A stretch of 64,000 nt of DNA, taken from assembly GCF_046271865.1 (NCBI RefSeq), contig NZ_CP176580.1:3782001-3846000 (forward strand), read 5' to 3'. The notes beneath the pieces are model-generated. The model was not told the DNA's origin, made no database searches, and saw only the letters and a list, made by a program, of their open reading frames with translations. Below, piece after piece: positions 1 to 6,093 of the stretch; positions within the stretch are counted from its first letter, which is position 1, and every line of letters starts with the position of its first letter. The stretch comes from Nitrincola salilacus. GTDB lineage: Bacteria; Pseudomonadota; Gammaproteobacteria; Pseudomonadales; Balneatricaceae. A program made the position numbers and the translations under genes.

Positions 1-215
1 GTTCCGACAAACAGAACCTTGTTCTTGTTTGCAGCCATAGCCTGTACAACATCCAGCGCACTGTTCAGTGCAGGCAGGGTGTGCTCCAGGTTAATGATAT
101 GGATTTTGTTACGAGCGCCGAAGATGAATTTTGACATCTTCGGGTTCCAGTAACGAGTCTGGTGACCAAAGTGAACACCTGCTTTGAGCAGGTCACGCAT
201 TGAAACTTTTGCCAT
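1..215 (-). CDS. rpsB: 30S ribosomal protein S2, N-terminal part (cut by window edge)
   Basis: The minus strand from 215 down to 1 encodes the start of ribosomal protein S2: MAKVSMRDLLKAGVHFGHQ, then a segment containing TRYWNPKM, IFGARNKIHIIN and LEHTLP. These are signature blocks of bacterial S2, which sits on the 30S subunit and joins S1 to it. The first 71 codons are present and the rest lies left of the window. The ATG at 215-213 is preceded by AGGAATCAAGAAC, a good ribosome-binding site. rpsB is normally co-transcribed with tsf, which would lie beyond the left edge. Confidence 0.96.
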   Translation of the reverse strand, partial: MAKVSMRDLLKAGVHFGHQTRYWNPKMSKFIFGARNKIHIINLEHTLPALNSALDVVQAMAANKNKVLFVG

Positions 216-347
216 GTTCTTGATTCCTGATTTAACGGGTTTAACCTCCACCTACCCCATCTTCCAACCGTATGAACGGCACCCAGGAACATGTGTCGGT
301 AGGTGTGTGATTTTAATGTCGTGCCGAAGCACAATTTTTTCGAGCGC
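216..347 (-). promoter_or_regulatory. rpsB 5' leader, probable S2-responsive control region
   Basis: Between the predicted promoter and the rpsB start lies a structured leader of about 130 bases. Complementary 8-mers CACCTACC (249-256) and GGTAGGTG (298-305) can close a long stem. A short hairpin, CCGT-ATGA-ACGG (268-279), lies inside it. In gammaproteobacteria the rpsB leader is known to be conserved and used for autogenous repression by S2. That this copy does so is inference from its position and pairing. Confidence 0.5.
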
Positions 348-354
348 ATTTTAT

Positions 355-383
355 AGCATAGACATGCAAAAAATTAAAGCAAA
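355..383 (-). promoter_or_regulatory. Predicted sigma-70 promoter of rpsB
   Basis: On the minus strand TTTGCT (383-378) and TATGCT (360-355) are separated by exactly 17 bp, giving a -35/-10 pair. An overlapping TATAAA (355-350) is an alternative -10. Initiation near 348 would give a leader of about 130 bases. Bases 384-583, between this promoter and the next gene, show no coding sequence that I can support; they should hold the promoter of the plus-strand lipoprotein gene at 584. Confidence 0.5.
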
Positions 384-583
384 CTTTGCACCCAAAGATG
401 ATTTGAACTTGATTGATCCTGCTTATTCACCAGAGTCACCCTCATCTGAACTCTGCCCGCACCCTACCAAGCCCCAGCTACAAATGAAGTTTAGAGTAGA
501 TTTTTCCCACAAAGCTCCTTAATATCGCCTCCTGAATGGACGTAGCGATCTGGAACGCATAATTTATCTATCAGGAGGAATAA

Positions 584-1126
584 ATGGACTTTAATATAAG
601 AAAGACAATGTTCGTTGGCTTTACTTGCTTTATGTTGGCGGGCTGTGCGGCAAACCAGTCTCAGGTGGAACAAGACAGCGACACCACGCAAGCCTCCGAG
701 CAGTATGCCAAAGCAATCCACTCAGTCGCTGACACTTTAATCAGCTCTCCTCATCTGCAGATGATGTATAAGGATGACGACACTCTGCTGCTCGAATTCC
801 CTGGGATTCAAGCTTTCAACTTTGATGGCACCGGTTTAAGCCAACCCCTGCAGACCGCGCTGAAGGACGTTGCAGCCGCACTGATGCACCACTCTCACCT
901 GAACATTGAAGTAGCTGGTCATACCGATAATATCGGCAACCCGGATTACAACAAGACACTGTCTGAAAACAGAGCGCATCAGGTTGCAGACTTCCTGGGC
1001 CAGCAAGGTATCCAGATGGATCGCATCCAAGTGGCTGGCATGGGGCAGTCAGCCCCCATAGCAGACAATCGCACAACCGAAGGCCGTGCGGCCAATCGCC
1101 GGGTCGAAATGACTATCTTCGAATAA
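584..1126 (+). CDS. OmpA-family peptidoglycan-binding lipoprotein
   Basis: A 180-residue protein with a lipoprotein signal (lipobox LAGC, lipidated Cys21), a short linker and an OmpA C-terminal domain from about residue 70. The domain carries the diaminopimelate-binding signature: GHTD at 112-115, NRAHQVADFL, and a terminal GRAANRRVEM. It resembles Pal/YfiB-type proteins that tether the outer membrane to peptidoglycan. The ATG follows a strong AGGAGGAATAA ribosome site. It lies directly upstream of a murein peptide amidase-like gene on the same strand (gap 76 bp), which suggests a shared envelope role. A link to the T6SS is possible but not shown. Confidence 0.88.
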   Translation: MDFNIRKTMFVGFTCFMLAGCAANQSQVEQDSDTTQASEQYAKAIHSVADTLISSPHLQMMYKDDDTLLLEFPGIQAFNFDGTGLSQPLQTALKDVAAALMHHSHLNIEVAGHTDNIGNPDYNKTLSENRAHQVADFLGQQGIQMDRIQVAGMGQSAPIADNRTTEGRAANRRVEMTIFE

Positions 1127-1202
1127 TCCCAGGGATAGGTTAAACCGCGCACCATCACCTGTATCAGGGATGGTGGCCAGGGTTTCTGCCTGAGAGTCTT
1201 GT

Positions 1203-1973
1203 ATGCGATCACCTAAACGTGCAGTGCCAGCCTGCCTGGCACTGACAATTTTATTTACTTACGGATGCAGTCCGCTGCCGCAAAAAGCGGGTTGTCCTGG
1301 CAATATTCCCAGTCTTGAACAAGGAATCGCTGGGCACTCGCACAACGGACGCCCTATCGAGTACACCCGTATCGGTTGCGGTAAACGAACCACCTTGGTC
1401 TATGGCGCCATTCATGGCAATGAGCCCGCGAGCGCTGCATTGGCAGAGTATCTGATCGAGAAACTTGCCTTACTTCCGGAAAGCTGGCGCCATCAAAATC
1501 GAACTATTGTGATCCCGGTTGCCAACCCAGATGGGTTGCTGATCAGATCCCGCGCTAATTCCAGAGGTATCGATCTCAATCGTAACTTTCCAACCCGAAA
1601 CCGTATTGATAACCTTCAGTTCGGTATGCGCGCTTTATCAGAACCCGAATCCCAGACGTTGATAAACATCAAGAAAACCTACCCTCCTGACAGGATTATT
1701 TCCATTCACCAACCTCTGGCCTGTATTGATTATGATGGTCCTGCTGTTCAAATCAGCAGAGCCATGGCACTCCATACCGACCTGCCGATCTGCAGACTCG
1801 GTGCTCGCCCTGGCTCTCATGGCACCTACGCGGGTGTTGAACGTCACATACCTATCGTGACATTTGAAATGAGACCTGAGGATGATCTCCTGAAGCCCAG
1901 TCAGATCTGGACACTGTACGGCAAAGCTATCATGGCAGGCATTACCTACCCGCAAGCACCACCCGATCTTTAA
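1203..1973 (+). CDS. MpaA-like murein peptide amidase (M14 zinc carboxypeptidase family)
   Basis: A 256-residue protein with an N-terminal export signal and a possible but weak lipobox ending at TYGC. The M14 zinc site is visible: HGNE (His71, Glu74) as the first two ligands, the SIHQPLACI block with His169 as the third, and a catalytic Glu222 in VTFEMRP. The ANSRGIDLNRNFPT segment and the PLACI block match E. coli MpaA, which cleaves gamma-D-Glu-meso-DAP in recycled murein tripeptide. MpaA itself is cytoplasmic, so an exported version is unusual and would act on peptidoglycan in the periplasm. Its last 32 bases overlap the 3' end of the convergent L,D-transpeptidase gene. Confidence 0.78.
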   Translation: MRSPKRAVPACLALTILFTYGCSPLPQKAGCPGNIPSLEQGIAGHSHNGRPIEYTRIGCGKRTTLVYGAIHGNEPASAALAEYLIEKLALLPESWRHQNRTIVIPVANPDGLLIRSRANSRGIDLNRNFPTRNRIDNLQFGMRALSEPESQTLINIKKTYPPDRIISIHQPLACIDYDGPAVQISRAMALHTDLPICRLGARPGSHGTYAGVERHIPIVTFEMRPEDDLLKPSQIWTLYGKAIMAGITYPQAPPDL

Positions 1974-3291
1974 AGAAGTCCAGCATCGGTGTATCCAACT
2001 CATAAATATCAGGCCGGAAATGCAAACCCATTTCCGCATCTACCTCAACAGTCCAATAGGCCAATAACACAGGGATCGACCTATCAAGAAACAACTCCTG
2101 AGTGGCACCAGAGCTCAACAACCCTTCCAACCTGTCCACCTGATCCGTGTTGCTGACTGCAAGCAGCCAGCGCGCTAATGCGGGCGCCTCTTGCAGCCTG
2201 ATGCAACCGGAACTCAACGCCCGTACAGGTTGACTGAAATAGCTTTGGCTAGGTGTATCATGCAGAAAAATCGCCTCATTATTTGGAAATCGCACCACAA
2301 TTTGTCCTAACTCATTTTGATCACCTGGTGCCTGACGCAGCAATATACGCCCAGGATTACGCCAGTTAATCAAAGCAGGATTCATCGGCTGCCCATCGAA
2401 ATTCAAAACCTGCATCTGGTTCTCTTCAAGAAAACGCTGATTGCGACGTATCTGAGGCAATATATCCTCCCGGTATACCGTCGGAGGCACTGTCCAGGAC
2501 GGGTTAACCGTAATATGTGTAATCTCACTCCACAATAGAGGTGTTTGACGATCAATACGGCCTATCTGAGAAGACTGCCGCACAATGGGTTTAGCCTCAC
2601 CATCATATAGCGCCAACTCTGCTCCAGCGATGTCCACTAGTAAGAGCTGGTCACTAACCATATGACTCAAGCGCCGAAAACGCTCAAGATTGATCTGAAT
2701 TTTAAAGTATTGCTCATCTGAGAGTGCTACAGGAACCGCAGCCATTGCCCACTGAGGACTCAGCGAGAACTGATAAGCAGCTCTGAGCTGCTGATAGGGC
2801 AAGTACTGCGGCCTGGCCAGATCGAAGGCATCTGCAGGATTTTCAAGCCCAGACAGTGCCATATTCAATATTCGACCAGGATCAACAACCAGTGATTTTT
2901 TACCTTCAGGGTAAATAAGATAGGGCTCAAGACCGGCGAGTAAAGTCGGGCCATAGTGCAAGTCTGCCAAAGCTTCTAAATAGCTGGCAGCCACCTCATA
3001 GCGCTGATCAAATGGCAATATGCCTTCGGTGGAAAGTATCGCTTCGAGTGTTTGCAAATCGGCAAGAGAGTAATGATGCGGCGCCAAACCATCATAGGCC
3101 AAAAGTTGAATCTGCGCGTCCAACTCTTTGATGAAATCTATGTCTTTCCAGAAAGCACTCGTTTCGGTCAGCCGAAGAAACTCATTGAAGTAAAGCCTAT
3201 CCATTTTACCGGCTCTGGCCAACCCAGTTCCTAATAGCATCAAACACAAAAACAACAGCAGAAACCGACTCGCTTTTCCAGCCAATAGCAT
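1942..3291 (-). CDS. L,D-transpeptidase, YcbB/LdtD-like
   Basis: About 449 residues: signal peptide, a helical scaffold domain (about 30-230) and a C-terminal YkuD catalytic domain. The active-site block reads SSGCIRLQEA with the nucleophile near Cys363, preceded by the FLHDTPS block. NPSWTVPPT and GRILLRQAPG are typical of large YcbB-type enzymes that make 3-3 crosslinks in peptidoglycan. Three ATGs are adjacent. The third (3291) has AAGGGA at proper spacing, so it is preferred over an upstream ATG at 3312 that lacks a ribosome site. The gene sits against a remnant of the VgrG effector linker. The signal peptide and full length argue for a housekeeping enzyme rather than a T6SS effector. Confidence 0.88.
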   Translation of the reverse strand: MLLAGKASRFLLLFLCLMLLGTGLARAGKMDRLYFNEFLRLTETSAFWKDIDFIKELDAQIQLLAYDGLAPHHYSLADLQTLEAILSTEGILPFDQRYEVAASYLEALADLHYGPTLLAGLEPYLIYPEGKKSLVVDPGRILNMALSGLENPADAFDLARPQYLPYQQLRAAYQFSLSPQWAMAAVPVALSDEQYFKIQINLERFRRLSHMVSDQLLLVDIAGAELALYDGEAKPIVRQSSQIGRIDRQTPLLWSEITHITVNPSWTVPPTVYREDILPQIRRNQRFLEENQMQVLNFDGQPMNPALINWRNPGRILLRQAPGDQNELGQIVVRFPNNEAIFLHDTPSQSYFSQPVRALSSGCIRLQEAPALARWLLAVSNTDQVDRLEGLLSSGATQELFLDRSIPVLLAYWTVEVDAEMGLHFRPDIYELDTPMLDFFKDRVVLAGR

Positions 3292-3312
3292 CATCATTCC
3301 CTTGAAAAACAT

Positions 3313-3420
3313 TAAAGATAAAACCCGTTGACGGCCTCAGCAGCAACAAATGATTTGACTGGTGTCTCAGCCATTTCAGGCATTGTTTCAGGCGCGGCAG
3401 GTACTTCGGTTTTCGATGCA
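3313..3420 (-). pseudogene. Remnant of VgrG C-terminal linker (fourth copy)
   Basis: Translated on the minus strand (frame ending at 3313), this stretch reads PAAPETMPEMAE followed by TPVKSFVAAE, then leaves the homology and stops. The TPVKSFVAAE block is nearly identical to the linker in the intact VgrG (APVKSFVAAE) and in the orphan tail near 5.4 kb (TPVKSFVAAE). No start codon, VgrG core, toxin or immunity part is attached. It is best read as a scar left at the distal end of the effector-tail array by repeated recombination. Confidence 0.7.
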
Positions 3421-3423
3421 GGA

Positions 3424-3864
3424 TCAGATTTTTAAAATCTTTATTTGCCCGTAGTGAGTTACAGATAACACCCACTCAAGCATGTCATCAAAAATATCTA
3501 TATCGTCAACATCTTCATACCATATATCATCAAAATAGTTTGTCAGGTCACAAAGCCTCAACTTATCGATGATATCGTACCTATACCAATTGACGAACAC
3601 ATACTCAGGCCAGGATATTCCTAAAGAAGACAGCACTCTCTTCAGGTTAAAATCATCTTCCTTACAATTGAACTCTTCACATAATTTTCCATGCCTATCT
3701 ACTAAATTGACCAGTGTCATGCTATCAGCAGGAGTGTTAAGTCCTAACTTTTTAGAAAGAGATGCGCGTATATTAGCACAATTTTCACTATCTAAAGTAA
3801 CGTATTCTGGATAATGTACCTGTGGGTTTTCCCTGTAAAAATTATCTATCTTCACCTGTTCCAT
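3424..3864 (-). CDS. Putative T6SS immunity protein (third cassette)
   Basis: A 146-residue acidic, cytoplasmic-looking protein with no signal peptide or membrane segment, rich in Asp/Glu (for example YEDVDDIDIFDDML). I do not recognise a named family. Its codons are visibly AT-rich compared with the T6SS structural genes. It begins 7 bases after the stop of the toxin tail at 3871, which is the usual placement of a cognate immunity gene. The role rests on that position, size and charge, not on homology. It is followed at once by the fourth linker remnant. Confidence 0.6.
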   Translation of the reverse strand: MEQVKIDNFYRENPQVHYPEYVTLDSENCANIRASLSKKLGLNTPADSMTLVNLVDRHGKLCEEFNCKEDDFNLKRVLSSLGISWPEYVFVNWYRYDIIDKLRLCDLTNYFDDIWYEDVDDIDIFDDMLEWVLSVTHYGQIKILKI

Positions 3865-3870
3865 AACACA

Positions 3871-4371
3871 CTATTCCTCTATTGATATGGCGCCACTACG
3901 TCCACCTTTCCCTCGTTTCCCTTCGGCGTAGCCCCACCAATTTATATGGTATTTGGACTCAGGATCGCCTTTCGCTACACCGTCATGTGGAGGGTCAAGC
4001 CGATATCCCTTTTTTGAGTCCCCCGCTTGCGGACTTCCGAATTTCCCCGGTTTGCCCTTTGGAAGTTTACCAACTTCTTGGTGCACTTTTTCGAGTGCCT
4101 CCTTATGAGCCGACAATGAGGGCTTTCCAGCTCCCCCAGCTCCCCCAGCACCCACAGCCTTACGCGAGCCAAACCATTTAGAGCCGGCTTTCAGCGCTCC
4201 CTTACCACCCGGTATAAGCCCCGCCAGAATTCCCACTGCAGCCATCGCACGGCTGGTATCTTATCCTGTAATACAATCTTTACCCGATAGTAGCTCAACG
4301 ACTGACTGTACCGAGCCCGCAACAGGTAGAACGCCCACGCCAATAGACGCCGCATCACGGATTCCAAGGCC
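3871..4371 (-). pseudogene. Orphan VgrG tail with in-frame stop: pre-toxin linker plus third toxin domain
   Basis: On the minus strand 4371-4160 encodes GLGIRDAASIGVG and the following pre-toxin linker nearly identical to that of the intact VgrG. A TAA at 4263-4261 replaces the Glu codon of ITGEDTSRAMA. The reading frame is otherwise open to 3871, and an ATG at 4245 (MAAVGILAGLI) could restart a 124-residue product. The tail ends in a distinct small domain with YRLDPPHDG, HINWWGYAEGKRG and GGRSGAI. This resembles what I remember of polymorphic toxin type 17 domains (predicted RNases), but that match is from memory. A putative immunity gene follows 7 bases later. Upstream, the linker is shorter than in other copies. 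Confidence 0.72.
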
Positions 4372-4466
4372 TGTGATTCATCCGGCTGATCTCAATGCAT
4401 TTGATCGTAATCATTATCTCATGAGAGAGACTAGCCCACACCCTCCTTATTCAGTCATTAGATGAC

Positions 4467-4805
4467 TTAACCTAATGTGAAGTATAATTTTTTACAGGAT
4501 GCATCTGATATCTCTCCCTCTAACGCAGGGTTTGCCAAACAATTAATCACATTCTCTAGCTCTTCACGTTTTTCATCTTCAAAATCAAGATCCTCTCGAC
4601 ACTCTATCAAGTTCGCCCACTCTTCTAGTTCTTTTGCCGTTATTTCTCCAGAAAAAAAACGTTCAATTACATTTTTAACTTGTGATGAATAGATTATTAG
4701 TGGCGCACCTTCATAATCCCAATCAAGAGTTGAAAGATTATCCGATAACATTCCTATTGGCTTACTAAATTCAAGCAAATCAGTTAGTACTTTGACCCTA
4801 CTCAT
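4467..4805 (-). CDS. Putative T6SS immunity protein (second cassette)
   Basis: A 112-residue acidic protein without signal or membrane segment. The central block RFFSGEITAKELEEWANLIE and the later ANPALEGEI resemble a small immunity family often found after polymorphic toxins; this is recognition from memory without a family number. It begins 12 bases after the toxin tail ending at 4817. The gene is AT-rich, suggesting it was transferred together with its toxin. The 85 bases downstream to 4381 hold no gene I can support. Confidence 0.66.
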   Translation of the reverse strand: MSRVKVLTDLLEFSKPIGMLSDNLSTLDWDYEGAPLIIYSSQVKNVIERFFSGEITAKELEEWANLIECREDLDFEDEKREELENVINCLANPALEGEISDASCKKLYFTLG

Positions 4806-4816
4806 TTCATTACTCC

Positions 4817-5479
4817 TTATGGATAGGTACCACCGTTAAGTTTATCTTTGACATGGACAATATTACCCTGGGGATCGTATGTCGTTTTCGTGGCCTGTAT
4901 AGTCTTGCCATCTACATCTATTTGTTTTTCATAAACAGCTTTTGATCCTAGCACTTTACCAGGAGACTCAGCTTGAACTGCTACCCCTCCATTGGGCAAC
5001 TCTCGTAGTTGAACATTATCTTTAGAGTTAGACGGTATTTTCTTGATGAATCTTTTGACGTTAGCTGCCTGTTGTGCATTCGGAGTTATATCCCTTACAA
5101 CACCTACTCCAGCCTCTGCAGCCTTACGCGAACCAAACCACTTAGAGCCAGCTTTCAGCGCCCCCTTACCAAAGGGTATCAGCCCCGCCAGAATCCCCAC
5201 TGCCGCCATCGCACGGCTGGTTTCTTCTCCAGTAATATAATCTTTACCCGATATCAGCTCAACGACTGACTGTACCGAGCCTGCAACAGGTAGAGCGCCC
5301 ACGCCAATAGACGCCGCATCACGGATTCCAAAGCCTGATCCTTCAGCTCCACCCCCTTCAGCAGCAACAAATGATTTGACTGGTGTGCCGGCAATTTCTG
5401 GTGCTGTTTCGGCCGCTAAGACTATTCCAGGTTCGAATCCAGAGGCTTCCGCGGTTTCCGGGGCGGTCAATACATCCAT
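4817..5479 (-). CDS. Orphan VgrG effector tail: pre-toxin linker plus second toxin domain
   Basis: 220 residues with no VgrG core. Residues 1-125 repeat the C-terminal linker of the intact VgrG almost exactly (MDVLTAPE, TPVKSFVAAEGGG, GFGIRDAASIGVGALPVAG, SGKDYITGEETSRAMAAVG, GSKWFGSRKAAEAG). The linker resembles the pre-toxin TG (PT-TG) domain. The last 90 residues are unrelated to the VgrG toxin and carry VKRFIKKIP, LPNGGVAVQAESPGKV, GSKAVYEK and TYDPQGNIVHVKDK. As I recall, this module recurs at the C-terminus of contact-dependent and Rhs toxins, but its activity is unknown to me. No strong ribosome site precedes the ATG, so the tail may be silent until recombined onto VgrG. Confidence 0.75.
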   Translation of the reverse strand: MDVLTAPETAEASGFEPGIVLAAETAPEIAGTPVKSFVAAEGGGAEGSGFGIRDAASIGVGALPVAGSVQSVVELISGKDYITGEETSRAMAAVGILAGLIPFGKGALKAGSKWFGSRKAAEAGVGVVRDITPNAQQAANVKRFIKKIPSNSKDNVQLRELPNGGVAVQAESPGKVLGSKAVYEKQIDVDGKTIQATKTTYDPQGNIVHVKDKLNGGTYP

Positions 5480-5591
5480 AGCATGTAAAGATGCCCCTTC
5501 CGGCTCATCTGGCCTTTGTATATAGCCGCTCCGCGATCTCGTTGTTGATGTTCATATTGCAACCATCGACATTGACGCCACTTCCACCCAG
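5480..5591 (-). pseudogene. Decayed vgrG fragment upstream of the orphan tail
   Basis: Going upstream of the orphan tail, one minus-strand frame still reads PDEPEGASLHA, matching EEPEEASLHA in the intact VgrG. A different frame reads LGGSGVNVDG, matching LLGGKSVNIDG at the end of the VgrG beta-helix. The homology therefore extends into the VgrG body but is broken by a frame change and a TGA. The orphan tail is thus the remains of a longer vgrG 3' end, not an independently evolved gene. Confidence 0.68.
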
Positions 5592-5607
5592 AGGACATAG
5601 TGGTTTT

Positions 5608-6093
5608 TTAAGCTATTAAAGGCCCGACCTCTTCATTTGTAAAATACCTTGTTTCTTCATCCGAAGCTGGCTCCATCCCACCATAATAACTAGATATACC
5701 AAACTCTAAAGCAAGGCTTTTAGCATAAGAATGGATGCCATTTATCAACGCCCCCATACTAACATTTTCAATTTCGTCACAGTTAAAATTGAAGTCAACA
5801 TCATACTCACACCCATACTTGACCAACCGTAATTGAATATTGGGTAGAAAAACATCACCTAATTTAACATCATCAGCATTTATCAAAATGCTAGCATCAC
5901 CATTGAAATCCAAAAATCGACTCAACTCCTCTTCTGATAACTCACCCTCTGTAAACATCGGTATATTTTCGCTACACTGATATCCAGATATTTTTTTTGA
6001 TCCCTGAATTAGCATGAGAAAGAATTGAATAATACAGCCCTCATCAACACTCTCAAAAACAACTTCAACTAAGTTAGTCACACAGAGCCTCAA
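5608..6093 (-). CDS. Putative immunity protein to the VgrG toxin domain
   Basis: A 161-residue acidic, soluble protein with no signal peptide. It contains long runs of Asp/Glu around DVKLGDVFLPN and DVDFNFNCDEIENV and ends with SDEETRYFTNEEV. I do not recognise the family. The TTG codon at 6093 overlaps the vgrG stop (TTGA), implying translational coupling; a GTG a few codons later is an alternative start. Direct coupling to the last codon of a toxin-bearing VgrG makes immunity the best explanation. Its AT-rich codons differ from the VgrG core. Confidence 0.68.
   Translation of the reverse strand: MRLCVTNLVEVVFESVDEGCIIQFFLMLIQGSKKISGYQCSENIPMFTEGELSEEELSRFLDFNGDASILINADDVKLGDVFLPNIQLRLVKYGCEYDVDFNFNCDEIENVSMGALINGIHSYAKSLALEFGISSYYGGMEPASDEETRYFTNEEVGPLIA

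Noticed and set aside
184..522. Plus-strand frame of 112 codons across the rpsB leader
   Set aside because: It runs antisense through the rpsB start, leader and promoter, has no ribosome site and no recognisable product.
1942..3291. L,D-transpeptidase as a T6SS effector
   Set aside because: It is next to effector remnants, but it has its own signal peptide, a full YcbB-type layout and no linked immunity gene. A housekeeping enzyme is the simpler reading.
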